Shown here one piece after another: positions 38,718 to 46,793 of a stretch of 51,948 nucleotides of DNA; within the stretch, counting starts at the first letter, position 1; each line of letters begins with the position of its first letter. This DNA comes from a virus: positions 1-51,948 of the IMG/VR virus record IMGVR_UViG_3300025112_000019. One strand, written 5' to 3'. The notes beneath the pieces are model-generated. The model ran no database searches. It worked only from the letters and a program-made list of their open reading frames with translations, and was not told where the DNA came from. The position numbers were made by a program, and so were the translations under genes.

Positions 38718-39114
38718 CAGGTGGCATTCCGGCCGGGTCTTGAGGCATTGGCCCAGGGGCAACAGGACCTGGCATAGGACCTGGCATAGAACCTGGCATA
38801 GGACCTGGCATAGGACCTGGCATAGGACCTGCTGGTCCCTGTGCACCCTGCACGTTGTTCTGGACCAGCATCTCAAGCACCGGGATCAGCTCCGGAAATA
38901 CCTTTGCCATCACAATCGCCAGCTCTGGCGTGATCGACTGGTCCAACAGGGCCAGCTCCTCAGGGGCCAGGCTGCCAAGGCGGGCATCCAGCTCCTGCAT
39001 GAAGTTGTCCGGCGCAGGCGTCCCAGGCATCGGGCCCGGGGCAGCCGCCATGTCCCTTGGGCCACCAGGCGCCAGGGTAGGAGGCGGACCCCCAAGTTGA
39101 TCAAACGCTGGCAT
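38686..39114 (-). CDS. Pro/Met/Gly-repeat protein of the virion block
   Basis: The 142-residue protein has ATG after GGAGGAAGTTAT. The N-terminal part is Pro-rich, the middle is a helical segment (ELDARLGSLAPEELALLDQS, then IVMAKVFPELIPVLEMLV), and the C-terminal third is a PGPM tetrapeptide repeat encoded by 12-bp tandem DNA repeats. It overlaps the GNAT gene. The composition suggests a flexible virion linker or scaffold; no family recognised. Confidence 0.6.
   Translation of the reverse strand: MPAFDQLGGPPPTLAPGGPRDMAAAPGPMPGTPAPDNFMQELDARLGSLAPEELALLDQSITPELAIVMAKVFPELIPVLEMLVQNNVQGAQGPAGPMPGPMPGPMPGSMPGPMPGPVAPGPMPQDPAGMPPGGMPGGLAQL
38764..38830. repeat. 12-bp tandem repeats encoding PGPM units
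   Basis: GGACCTGGCATA recurs head to tail about five times, with one copy altered (AGAACCTGGCAT). The repeats lie in frame in the Pro-rich gene and also give a spurious repeated frame (VLCQ) opposite the GNAT start. Copy number may vary between strains by slippage. Confidence 0.85.
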
Positions 39115-40243
39115 ATAACTTCCTCCAGTCTCGTTGAATTGGGATTAGGGTGCCGACGACAAGACAGAGTCCCTCGAACACGACCCGGACCCCCTTGCCA
39201 AGCAGGTTAGGCCTCTCACTGAAGCCCATCTGGTACATGATCTCATGACCTCTGGCCACGGCGATCGGGGCAACCAGCCTCGTCATCAATGGCGATCGCC
39301 GCATCACGTTGACCACGGTCGGGGCCATCAGGTGGTAGCCGCGTACGACCGCTGGCGACAGGCGCCTGGTAAATATCAAATCTAACCGCTGCATGGTCTT
39401 AGGCATCAGGCCCTGGGCATGCAGCTCAGTGCAGATGACGCGTCCTGTAAATGATCCAACAACAGTGCTTCCAACAAATGCCCCAATTGGGCCTCCAAGT
39501 GCAAAACCAACCACACCACCCACGCCGGCACCTGCTGCCTTTTTAAGGTTCGGCTTCTGACCCATCAACACGTCCATGACCAACGAGGCCGCAGCTGAAT
39601 AGACCCCTGATACTGCCGGGGCATGCCAGCCAGGTACAACAGGCGGCGCAGCACCGGATATTGCTGGAGTTTGAGCAGGATACGCTGCTGGCGGTCCAGG
39701 TGGTGGCAAGTTACCTAAGGTCACTGGCGGCGGAGTACCAATCCCGCCAACCGCAGCAGGTGTTAAATTTGCTTCTGCAGCGTATGGCGACCAGGTAGTT
39801 TGAGGGACTGAGGCAGCTATATTACCTCCAACCTGCCCGAGCTGCGCGGCCGGTGACTCCGGAAACAGGCTCGTGGCCGCGTTCTTTAGGTCATTCCACG
39901 ATGACTGCGCCGCCCCGGTATGGGTCGACAGGGCAAGCGGATCAGCACCAGCCTTTACAGCCTCAGCCGCCTGGTTACCGACATACTGAAGTGCGCCGCC
40001 GGCACCAATGGCCGCCAGGCTTTGCATCTCGCCAGGCACCCGCTGGGGATCATACTGTGGTGGAACGATCTGAGGGGCTGAGGCACTAAAGTCCTCGAAC
40101 TCGCGGATTGGGCCTGGGGTACGCTTAAAGAACTGCATGTCAGCACCCATGCCGCCAGGCTCACCATAGGTCAGCCAGCGCGGGTCGCTAAGCGGTGGTA
40201 CCTCAAGTGCCTCTGGGGTGTAGAGTTGATAGGTGTTTGCCAT
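39101..40243 (-). CDS. virion-associated protein with conserved C-terminal domain (paralogue of 2663-3691)
   Basis: The 380-residue protein has a low-complexity N-terminal part (Pro, Ala, Gly) with hydrophobic Gly-rich stretches (GAGVGGVVGFALGGPIGAFV) that may cross or bind a membrane. The C-terminal ~110 residues start RVICTELHAQGLMPKTMQRL and run through VRGYHLMAPTVVNVMRRSPL, matching in order the C-terminal domain of the Gly-rich protein in the packaging block. Both end with a short hydrophobic helix (VFEGLCLVVGTLI here). The domain is known to me only from phage structural regions. Confidence 0.7.
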   Translation of the reverse strand: MANTYQLYTPEALEVPPLSDPRWLTYGEPGGMGADMQFFKRTPGPIREFEDFSASAPQIVPPQYDPQRVPGEMQSLAAIGAGGALQYVGNQAAEAVKAGADPLALSTHTGAAQSSWNDLKNAATSLFPESPAAQLGQVGGNIAASVPQTTWSPYAAEANLTPAAVGGIGTPPPVTLGNLPPPGPPAAYPAQTPAISGAAPPVVPGWHAPAVSGVYSAAASLVMDVLMGQKPNLKKAAGAGVGGVVGFALGGPIGAFVGSTVVGSFTGRVICTELHAQGLMPKTMQRLDLIFTRRLSPAVVRGYHLMAPTVVNVMRRSPLMTRLVAPIAVARGHEIMYQMGFSERPNLLGKGVRVVFEGLCLVVGTLIPIQRDWRKLYASV

Positions 40244-40494
40244 CAGCCTAGTGTTCCCTTGCTCTTCATGTCCTCGATCAGGGTCCCAAGCACCGCAAGC
40301 CCCTGGGCCAGGGTGTCACCGGTAACGTCCAGGGTACGGTCAGTCGTGCCATTCGCTACAGTATACCCTGTTTGTGCCGGCTGGGACAAAAGAATGTGGA
40401 TCTGCTCAAGCCGCTCCACGAACTGCTGCATCCACACTGGGTCATACTGTGATGGGGCAATGCCAAGGGGGCCAATTGGGGCACCACTGCTCAT
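40243..40494 (-). CDS. 83-residue conserved small virion-block protein
   Basis: The product has a Pro/Gln-rich start, a helix (QQFVERLEQIHILLSQPAQ), a short Thr-rich strand (TTDRTLDVTGDTLAQGL) and a C-terminal helix (LAVLGTLIEDMKSKG). The T-T-D-R-T-x-D-x-x-x-x-x-L pattern followed by L-G-T-L-I recurs in small genes next to tail genes of marine phages. Function unknown. ATG and stop overlap neighbours by one base or none. Confidence 0.6.
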   Translation of the reverse strand: MSSGAPIGPLGIAPSQYDPVWMQQFVERLEQIHILLSQPAQTGYTVANGTTDRTLDVTGDTLAQGLAVLGTLIEDMKSKGTLG

Positions 40495-42288
40495 CTACCT
40501 TCTCCCACTCGGCCGCCAGTCGGCCCTGAGGATGCCCAGCTTGGCAAAGCTCTCCACCTCGCTGCTTGAGTAGCCAAGCCGCAGCTGCCGGCCCCTGATC
40601 CGAGCCGAGGTCTTCTCGGTGGTCGAGCTGATCGTATATGTCTTGCTTGACTCAGTGGCATTCGAGTAGCGCCGGTAGTAGACCGTCAGCGTTACGTCGC
40701 CAGTCTGCTGTGAGACGTCTGTGATGAACTTTTCGACCAAGAAAAACTGATCACCGGCCTCCGGTACCTCCAGGGTGCCAGACTCAATCGACCAGCTAAG
40801 GGCAGCGCCGTTGGCGTTTTTCCCCTTCTCATGGAGATAAAAGTTGCCGCTTGAGTCATAGGCAATTGGGTTGTCCTGCCACGAGCTGGCATCCTTCCAC
40901 ACGGTCCGGCCAAGCGTCCCAAAGGCCCACTCGTTGGTGACGTAGTCCAGCACCACGTAGCGGTCGGGATAGTCAGCCGAGCTGGACGACGGGTAGTGCC
41001 ACCAGATCTCTGAGAACCCGTCGTTGGTCCCGGCGTGCACCAGGTCTGTCATCTCAAGGTTTATGTCGTCGAACACATGGTCCCGCACTGGACAGGGCAA
41101 CACCTGGGCCGTACCGTTATACAGGTGAAAGTCAGTCTTAGACATCCAAAAGACCATGCTGTTTTTATGTACGGCAGCATTGGGGCCTACTGGGGCCTTT
41201 TCAGTTGCCAGGTGCCTGAAGGTAAACGTAAACGGGGCCCCTGAGAAGATCATGCCAAACAGGGCAGCGTCAGTAAAGAAGATAATCTGGTCACGGGTCT
41301 GGACCGCCGCGACCACCTTATCACCGATATGGACCCGCTGACTGCCGGCCGTGTTGCCAGCCGCCGCGGTCCAGGTGGTGTTGACCTCCTGGTCGGTCCA
41401 TCTGATGTTCAACGGATCGCTGGCAGAACCATCATGCGCCCCAAAGCTGATCAGATGGCGATCGGGCACCGAGGTCATGATAAACTTATTTGTGCTGGGG
41501 GCGTTGGTAACCGCAGTCGCCCTGGTCCCGGTGCCAACTGAGGCATCCCAGGTATAGATGCCACCGTCACGCCGGTTGGCAATAAGGTCCTCGCCCCACA
41601 GGTCAAACGACCACGTGTTCGCATCCAGCGTCACGGTCGAGGTGGTCCTGGCCGTGCCCCAGGTGGTGCCTGACTCGTTCCAGGTGCCAGCACCCCAGCC
41701 AAGCCCAGCCGTTGGGGCCGGCACCCCGGTGCCCAGCAGGTACTCAACCTTGACAGATGCCCCGCCACCAGTGCCTGTGCTCGAGGCCGTGGTGGTCACC
41801 GTGATCACGAAGTTGTCGTCATCAGTTATCGATGTAATCTGATGTGCGGCGTTCAGCTCGGTGTCTGGGATGCCGTTCGTCGTGGCGGCCCCAGACATGA
41901 CAGCATAGTCACCGGCTGCTGCCCCGTGGGCCGTGTCGTTTACGGTGACGGCTGCCGAGCCTGAGGCGGTAGTCAATGGGTCATTGCCAAGCGGGTCGGT
42001 CTCGGCCCTGACCGGCGTGATGTCAAAGATGGTTCCGTTCTTCACCACCGCCAGCCGCTGCTCGGTGCCTACTGCCATCAGGTCATTGCCAGACAGGTCA
42101 CGCCAGATGATGACATTCGACGGCACCCCGGTGGCGTTATAGTCAGTCAGGGCCTCCCAGCCACCAATCGGCTCAGGGTCATTCTGCTCAAACCGGACCT
42201 TGTCACCGGTCTTCCAGACAGGGCCCAATGAATAATCAGACCGGTCAGAGTTGATACCAGGTGGGATGTTTAACCGCGATAACGTCAT
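40495..42288 (-). CDS. tail protein, beta-propeller/stabilisation-type
   Basis: This 597-residue protein begins MTLSRLNIPPGINSDRSDYS and contains KVRFEQNDPEPIGGWEALTD and GNDLMAVGTEQRLAVVKNGT. These mark the group of tail or stabilisation proteins (P22 gp10-like or T7 gp12-like in role) of podovirus-like phages. It is rich in Thr, Asp and Gly with beta repeats and an inserted Thr/Ala-rich part near 105-180 (TDDDNFVITVTTTASSTGTG). It probably forms the tail tube or hub below the connector. The role assignment is by pattern and position. Confidence 0.55.
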   Translation of the reverse strand: MTLSRLNIPPGINSDRSDYSLGPVWKTGDKVRFEQNDPEPIGGWEALTDYNATGVPSNVIIWRDLSGNDLMAVGTEQRLAVVKNGTIFDITPVRAETDPLGNDPLTTASGSAAVTVNDTAHGAAAGDYAVMSGAATTNGIPDTELNAAHQITSITDDDNFVITVTTTASSTGTGGGASVKVEYLLGTGVPAPTAGLGWGAGTWNESGTTWGTARTTSTVTLDANTWSFDLWGEDLIANRRDGGIYTWDASVGTGTRATAVTNAPSTNKFIMTSVPDRHLISFGAHDGSASDPLNIRWTDQEVNTTWTAAAGNTAGSQRVHIGDKVVAAVQTRDQIIFFTDAALFGMIFSGAPFTFTFRHLATEKAPVGPNAAVHKNSMVFWMSKTDFHLYNGTAQVLPCPVRDHVFDDINLEMTDLVHAGTNDGFSEIWWHYPSSSSADYPDRYVVLDYVTNEWAFGTLGRTVWKDASSWQDNPIAYDSSGNFYLHEKGKNANGAALSWSIESGTLEVPEAGDQFFLVEKFITDVSQQTGDVTLTVYYRRYSNATESSKTYTISSTTEKTSARIRGRQLRLGYSSSEVESFAKLGILRADWRPSGRR

Positions 42289-42295
42289 CGTACTC

Positions 42296-42514
42296 TTACA
42301 CCTGTTCTCTGTTCAGCTTGATGGTAAAGCACTTGGGGTCGACATTGGCTATGGTGCCACGCCTCTCAGGTGGTAGGTTATCGAGAAATCTAATAGCTAC
42401 TCTCATTGACGTTTCAACGCAGGTCTTTTGGCTGAAGTACGCCCTGTTGTCATTCAGCGTGACGCAGCCAAAATCACCGCAGATCAAAACCGCTATGACA
42501 AAAATAGTGTTCAT
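42296..42514 (-). CDS. 72-residue small exported protein
   Basis: It starts MNTIFVIAVLICGDFGCVTL, a short hydrophobic leader that could be a signal peptide or membrane anchor. A small cysteine-containing part follows (YFSQKTCVETSMRVAIRFL and VDPKCFTIKLN), with two cysteines that could pair in the periplasm. The ATG overlaps the endolysin stop by 4 bases, so it belongs to the lysis cassette. Similar small proteins follow endolysins in marine phages; role unknown. Confidence 0.6.
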   Translation of the reverse strand: MNTIFVIAVLICGDFGCVTLNDNRAYFSQKTCVETSMRVAIRFLDNLPPERRGTIANVDPKCFTIKLNREQV

Positions 42515-42966
42515 AGGTCAAATAACTCCCGCTCAGCCACACGGCGCCTTACAAGTCCTCGTAATATTCGTCCACCTGCCAGCCGCCATTTAGGAAACTC
42601 CGCACTCGCGCCTTCGATATCTCCACGATTTAACCTTTGCCTAAGAGTAGAAGCCTGGGCATTCCCACTGCCAACATTATAAGCCCAAGACACAAGAGCA
42701 CTAAACTGGTTCTCTCCAAGAGGATGGTAAAAAAGTACCGCGACCACCTGCTCAAACTTGGCTACCTCCATACTGAGGAGTGTCTCGGCCTCTTCTTCTG
42801 TAATGTCTCGATGATCCATAGAAATCCGGCAGCGATCAAAGCCCCGAGTGCTACCGTAGCCCACAGTAGGCACACCAACGGGGTCACGATAAACCGATAG
42901 CCGAAGTCCTTCAAAGTGGCGAATAATTTCAAAACCGTCATTGTTACACCTCATCTCAGCCGCCAT
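42511..42966 (-). CDS. endolysin, GH24 lysozyme family
   Basis: The 151-residue muramidase cleaves the peptidoglycan glycan strand at lysis. The catalytic triad follows E-x8-D-x5-T: Glu19 in RHFEGLRL, Asp28 in YRDPVG and Thr34 in VPTVGYGST, all present. NQFSALVSWAYNVGSG and FPKWRLAGGRILRGLVRRR are typical of the C-terminal lobe. There is no signal peptide or SAR domain, so release needs a holin; a holin-like gene lies just upstream. ATG at 42966 is preceded only by AAGG, and an internal ATG at 42954 is an alternative. Confidence 0.94.
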   Translation of the reverse strand: MAAEMRCNNDGFEIIRHFEGLRLSVYRDPVGVPTVGYGSTRGFDRCRISMDHRDITEEEAETLLSMEVAKFEQVVAVLFYHPLGENQFSALVSWAYNVGSGNAQASTLRQRLNRGDIEGASAEFPKWRLAGGRILRGLVRRRVAERELFDL

Positions 42967-42986
42967 TTAAACCTTGGACACCAGTT

Positions 42987-43019
42987 GATCAAGACACACA
43001 TCGAGCAGCTATCTTGATC
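42987..43019. repeat. 8-bp inverted repeat between holin-like and endolysin genes
   Basis: GATCAAGA (42987-42994) and TCTTGATC (43012-43019) surround a 17-base loop. The element spans the holin-like stop codon and the 42-base gap. A short RNA stem here could set relative translation of the two lysis genes. No T-run follows. Confidence 0.5.
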
Positions 43020-43461
43020 GCATACGTCTAAACTCTCGCCCGCCGAACCAGAACGATAGGATGGCGGCCCACATCGCCATGACCTCGTCTGACCAGATGG
43101 CCGGCAGGGCCTCGACCATTGTTCTTCCTTCTTGCAACAAGGCAACCAGCGCCGCAACCTCGACGGCAATAAAGAGCAACATAAAAAGATACGTAACCAC
43201 CGGACGCACTGAGCCACGAAGCCCATCAATGAACGGAATTTTGACCGGACGATCGTGCTTGCGAACCGACTCCATGTCACGAACCTGTGCATCTACGGTC
43301 ACCATCTCAAGCTTCTGTTCATGCAGTTTCTCCTGCATGGCAATCTGCTTGTCCATCAAGGCTAGCTCGTGCTTCTTATCCTGCTTATCCTGGAAATATT
43401 CCATGATCTTCGGTAAGAAGCTGGTGCCAAAGCCAAGCAACGAGCCGAGTAGGGTCAGCAT
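43009..43461 (-). CDS. 3TM-holin-like membrane protein
   Basis: The 150-residue product from the ATG at 43461 begins MLTLLGSLLGFGTSFLPKI, has a charged helical middle (YFQDKQDKKHELALMDKQIA) and two more hydrophobic segments (VVTYLFMLLFIAVEVAALVA and EVMAMWAAILSFWFG), ending RRMRSR. This layout resembles the 3TM holin family associated with phages and gene-transfer agents. It would permit endolysin escape. The TTG at 43485 is an alternative start. The start lies one base after the stop of the 16-residue membrane peptide. A second holin candidate lies at 46794-46997. Confidence 0.65.
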   Translation of the reverse strand: MLTLLGSLLGFGTSFLPKIMEYFQDKQDKKHELALMDKQIAMQEKLHEQKLEMVTVDAQVRDMESVRKHDRPVKIPFIDGLRGSVRPVVTYLFMLLFIAVEVAALVALLQEGRTMVEALPAIWSDEVMAMWAAILSFWFGGREFRRMRSR

Positions 43462-43462
43462 C

Positions 43463-43513
43463 CTATACCGCCCAGGTGACGACAAGAATGCCGATGATCA
43501 CAAATGGTAACAT
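43463..43513 (-). CDS. 16-residue membrane peptide
   Basis: ATG at 43513, with AAGGAGCAAGTAAG before it, opens a 16-codon frame: MLPFVIIGILVVTWAV. It starts one base after the stop of the upstream gene, and its own stop is one base before the holin-like ATG. Good ribosome site, tight junctions on both sides and a purely hydrophobic product argue for real translation. It could tune holin timing, or serve only to couple translation. Confidence 0.55.
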   Translation of the reverse strand: MLPFVIIGILVVTWAV

Positions 43514-43514
43514 C

Positions 43515-43766
43515 TTACTTGCTCCTTAACTCATCCAGATCGCGCCTCAGGTACTTATTTTCAACGACCAGCTCACGGACATCAGCGTTCAGGCCGTCGA
43601 ACTTCTTCCACTGCTGTTCGTTCTCTGTCTTGATCTTGTCAACCCGATCAGCCAGTGCCTTAACCGCCTTCTGCACCTCTCCAAGACCGTACTTGACGGC
43701 AAACCACGCTGACAGCCCGGCGAAGAGGACCGTGCCGACTGTAATAAGAATACGTATATCATCCAT
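43515..43766 (-). CDS. single-TM coiled-coil protein, possible i-spanin-like
   Basis: The product has 83 residues from the ATG at 43766. A membrane segment (ILITVGTVLFAGLSAWFAV) is followed by a charged coiled coil (VQKAVKALADRVDKIKTENE and VRELVVENKYLRRDLDELRS). An N-terminal membrane anchor with a periplasmic coiled coil is the plan of inner-membrane spanins. However, the helix is short and no o-spanin lies alongside; the lipoprotein at 19710 is far away. It belongs to the lysis cassette by position. Confidence 0.6.
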   Translation of the reverse strand: MDDIRILITVGTVLFAGLSAWFAVKYGLGEVQKAVKALADRVDKIKTENEQQWKKFDGLNADVRELVVENKYLRRDLDELRSK

Positions 43767-43768
43767 TG

Positions 43769-44518
43769 TCAATCCGTAGGCCGTGTCGAGGCGGTGGTCA
43801 GGGCACCTGTAACCGTGAAGGCACCGCCAGAGCCATCGGCATTGTCAGCGAAGTTGTCAGCGGCCTCGCCGCGGTCCAGGTGAAAGCCGACCAAAGGTGT
43901 CCCGACATTTGTGAGTATGCTTGCCCACTCAACAGGCTTGCCGTTCGCGTCTATAAGCAGGCGGCGATTAGCTTCAACAGACAGGTCCAAATATGACTGA
44001 TCATAGTAAAAATCAAAGGCATCACCATCCCATCTCTGGGTGGTCACATGGGAAATTCCAAAATACCAAGCGGTACCAGTACCAATCCCGACCACATCTC
44101 TTTCAACAGTGGCGTTTTTAACCTCTACATCGTCCTGATAAAAATGGAAGTTGGTGCCGTCCCACGAAGACATAATGTGGTGCCAACCAGTTGCAACAGC
44201 CGCCGTGGTAGTAGTGGTTGAAAAAAATTCAAAGTTGGTAACTGTTGTATCGTGGTTAATTATCCTATGTGTATCTGAAGTGTGGCGCTGAAGTATTAAG
44301 TCACCACCGGCTCCAGAAGAATTTTGAAACAAAGCCAACCCATCCCCGTCTCCCGCAGCGAAATTAAACCAGCCAGATATGAGATGAGTTTTTGTGTTTG
44401 CCGCCCCAGTTAAATCTGAGGATATTCTCATGCTGTCATTCGTGCCGTCGAAATGAGCAGCATCTGCTGAGTACCCAGATGACCCAGCCCCGAACCCTGT
44501 ATATTGCCCATAGAACAT
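43769..44518 (-). CDS. LamG-like lectin-domain virion protein
   Basis: The 249-residue protein has the plan of a concanavalin A/LamG-like jelly roll: SADAAHFDGTNDSMRISSDL (first strand), LISGWFNFAAGDGDGLALFQ, ATGWHHIMSSWDGTNFHFYQ (the W-H-x-x-x-x-W-D-G-T motif typical of LamG domains) and DFYYDQSYLDLSVEANRRLL near the end. It probably binds host surface glycans as a fibre tip or virion decoration. It lies between the tail-fibre gene and the lysis cassette and overlaps the next gene by 4 bases. Confidence 0.8.
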   Translation of the reverse strand: MFYGQYTGFGAGSSGYSADAAHFDGTNDSMRISSDLTGAANTKTHLISGWFNFAAGDGDGLALFQNSSGAGGDLILQRHTSDTHRIINHDTTVTNFEFFSTTTTTAAVATGWHHIMSSWDGTNFHFYQDDVEVKNATVERDVVGIGTGTAWYFGISHVTTQRWDGDAFDFYYDQSYLDLSVEANRRLLIDANGKPVEWASILTNVGTPLVGFHLDRGEAADNFADNADGSGGAFTVTGALTTASTRPTD

Positions 44519-45741
44519 CAGGCGTCGTTTCCTGCATCAGTGCTGAAGATGACACGGACACCAAGGAGCCTGGCATCCTCAGCAGCCGTGTCGTTGGCAT
44601 CTGACACGTCTCTAAACACCCTGAAATAGCAGAGTTGGTCTACTGCTGGTGAGCCTGCAATCGTAATGGCTGAGCTCTCATCAGTCAGGTAAAGGTCCTC
44701 TGCTGTTGACTGGTTGGCGTCATCAACAGTGACCGCAGTGCCGAAGGCCACGTCGATTGTGTCACCGTCACCCACAGCTACGCCCTGCATCGCCCAGGTA
44801 ACACCGTCGGTGTCTGTGGCAGTGCTCGTCCAAACTGCCCTAAAGGTAACTGTGCCCTCGTCCCAGCTTTTTGGGAAAAACACCTGGAACTGGGCGTGTT
44901 CATCAGAGCTGGCATCAAAGTCCAGCACCTGCATGTCAGGCCTGCCGGAGGTCGTCTCAACATCTACCAGCGTGGCGCAGCCATTGCTGACAGTCGGCCT
45001 CATCGCAGCAGAGGGCACCCAGATGGTCTGCTTACCTGTCAGGCCAACAGGGGTGGTGCTCTGACGAAGAACCCCGGAGCCCTTCGGGATCAGGTCGATG
45101 CCAATGTTGGTGTCACCACCACTTGCTGTAAAACCCGGGTTGGAGGCCGCAGCCTCATTCTTCAGGGTCAGCTCGTTCACCGCACTGCCAGTCGCCGTGA
45201 ACTTCATCAGCTCATTGCCGTTGGTATCATCGAGCCCGAACGAGTTCATGTCGAGATCTGCCCCAAGCTGGGGAGAGGTATCATCGACAATGTTCAACGA
45301 GGCCAGTGCCCCGGCCGTCGTGAACAAGATGCTGGCGAACTCGACATTGGTGCCGTCGCAAAATACCCAGGCCAGGTGGCCGTTGGTGATGGTCACGGTG
45401 TCGCCTGTCGCGCCGCCAACCGTCATGCTGGACGAGTCAGTCGTCGCGTTCCAGACCAGGTAGGTCTTGGTCCGTAACGGCACGATGATCTGGCGGGTGG
45501 CGCCTGGGGTACCAGAGGCCTTAATAATGGCTAGATGTGACTCAGCCGTGGTTGTCGAATTTTCCTGGTACTGGGTATCATCCAAGGTGTAGTTGGCACC
45601 AGCCAGGGTGATCTCCGTCATCCCAGCGACCGCCTCCTCGAGGCGCCCGAACAGGGTATTTGCCTTGGTGCCCCAGGTCCCGGAATTCTCACCAGTGGCC
45701 TGAAGCTCAAGCTTAAGAAGATCTGATGCAGACGATGCCAT
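44518..45741 (-). CDS. tail fibre-type protein
   Basis: The 407-residue protein starts LLKLELQATGENSGTWGTKA, a signature of short tail-fibre proteins in marine podovirus-like phages. The middle (PQLGADLDMNSFGLDDTNGN) and DTNIGIDLIPKGSGVLRQST are trimeric fibre-type beta repeats. The C-terminal part (PKSWDEGTVTFRAVWTSTAT) looks like a binding or virion-tip domain. It is expected to contact the host. ATG is preceded by TAGGAGCAGCGGC. Confidence 0.8.
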   Translation of the reverse strand: MASSASDLLKLELQATGENSGTWGTKANTLFGRLEEAVAGMTEITLAGANYTLDDTQYQENSTTTAESHLAIIKASGTPGATRQIIVPLRTKTYLVWNATTDSSSMTVGGATGDTVTITNGHLAWVFCDGTNVEFASILFTTAGALASLNIVDDTSPQLGADLDMNSFGLDDTNGNELMKFTATGSAVNELTLKNEAAASNPGFTASGGDTNIGIDLIPKGSGVLRQSTTPVGLTGKQTIWVPSAAMRPTVSNGCATLVDVETTSGRPDMQVLDFDASSDEHAQFQVFFPKSWDEGTVTFRAVWTSTATDTDGVTWAMQGVAVGDGDTIDVAFGTAVTVDDANQSTAEDLYLTDESSAITIAGSPAVDQLCYFRVFRDVSDANDTAAEDARLLGVRVIFSTDAGNDA

Positions 45742-45751
45742 GCCGCTGCTC

Positions 45752-46171
45752 CTATAAAAGCCTGATCAAGGCGTTGGAAAGGTCAGCCGTCGGAAACCCA
45801 ATTGAAAAGGTCTCGCTCGAGGCCGTAAAATTATCGCTAAAGTCAAGCACACAGACTGCCTTGTTGCTGTTTGACGAGTTGTAGATCAACGCGCCGCGCG
45901 CCGTAAACGTGGCACCTGCCCAGCTAGGGTCAGCGAAATCAACAAAGGCAGTCGTGCCATCTGTCGCAATCACCCCGCCGGTAAGCGTGGCCCCACCAGC
46001 AGAGTAGCCAGTCCCAGAAATCTCCTCGGTGGTTGTATACGCCGTGGTGCCAGCGCCCAGGGTAGCGTCCTCGGTGTAGAGGGCAATCTTGAACGTGTCA
46101 GTGTCGAGGTCGTGCTCCTTGTTGAGAAGCTCCTCCTTGAAACTCGTGCACACTGCCTGCGTTATCGCCAC
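45752..46171 (-). CDS. conserved beta-rich virion protein
   Basis: The 139-residue protein from GTG at 46171 (GGAG upstream) begins MAITQAVCTSFKEELLNKEH. FKIALYTEDATLGAGTTAYT and EISGTGYSAGGATLTGGVIA form a recognisable phage family pattern. It is often next to tail genes, with unknown role, and likely a virion component. Strands and Thr/Gly loops dominate. Confidence 0.7.
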   Translation of the reverse strand: MAITQAVCTSFKEELLNKEHDLDTDTFKIALYTEDATLGAGTTAYTTTEEISGTGYSAGGATLTGGVIATDGTTAFVDFADPSWAGATFTARGALIYNSSNSNKAVCVLDFSDNFTASSETFSIGFPTADLSNALIRLL

Positions 46172-46174
46172 GGA

Positions 46175-46792
46175 TCATGCTCCAGCACTGTTCTCGTTCA
46201 AGATGGTCATGCCCATCTCAGCCTGCAATGACGCCAGGCCCTTTTGGTATTCGGCCTCCCAGACGGCCTGGGCCTCTGGGTTCTTGAGGTACTTTTCAGC
46301 CTCGACCATGCAGGCGTATAATAGCACGTCAGCTGCGTTATCGGAAATCCAGTTGGTGGTGTTACTGCCAGACAGCCTGGTCTGGAAGTTCCGGCCCTTG
46401 ATTGTATAGGCATAGGCAGCATCTGGGGTCGGGGCCATCTTAAACGACGAGTCCGACTGCCTGGTGTAAAAGACCGGGATGTCCGTCATCGACGAGTTAG
46501 GCCAGTAGTCCTCAAGGTAGCTGTCAGTCCGGTGCTTCAGGTATTTTTCCTCACCTGACACCGTGATTGAAAAGGCCCGTGCCACCCGCATACCAGATGG
46601 CACTGACAGGGTCGCCGTGCCTGATACCAGGTTGCCAGTCGACTCAGCCTTGAAGAACGGCAGTAACGGGGCGTCCCTGAAGATCCGGTCCTCGGCACGG
46701 TCCAAAAAATCGTCGTTAGCCGTGACGAACTCAGAGTCATCATTCTCAGTCTCAGACTGGATTTGTAGCAGTAAATTTGCGTATGTGACCAT
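46175..46792 (-). CDS. head-tail adaptor-like protein
   Basis: The 205-residue helical protein begins MVTYANLLLQIQSETENDDS and contains FLDRAEDRIFRDAPLLPFFK. A central beta insert (SVPSGMRVARAFSI) and WISDNAADVLLYACMVEAEK with WEAEYQKGLASLQAEMG complete the plan. These fit the small adaptor proteins (SU10-adaptor/P22-gp4 type) that attach below the portal ring. A second such protein is at 47297. The pair suggests two stacked connector layers. Confidence 0.7.
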   Translation of the reverse strand: MVTYANLLLQIQSETENDDSEFVTANDDFLDRAEDRIFRDAPLLPFFKAESTGNLVSGTATLSVPSGMRVARAFSITVSGEEKYLKHRTDSYLEDYWPNSSMTDIPVFYTRQSDSSFKMAPTPDAAYAYTIKGRNFQTRLSGSNTTNWISDNAADVLLYACMVEAEKYLKNPEAQAVWEAEYQKGLASLQAEMGMTILNENSAGA

Positions 46793-46793
46793 G

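Noticed and set aside
42951-43292. 113-codon Cys/Arg-rich frame
   Set aside because: It is a shadow of the holin-like gene; the overlapping frame has membrane segments and a better start.
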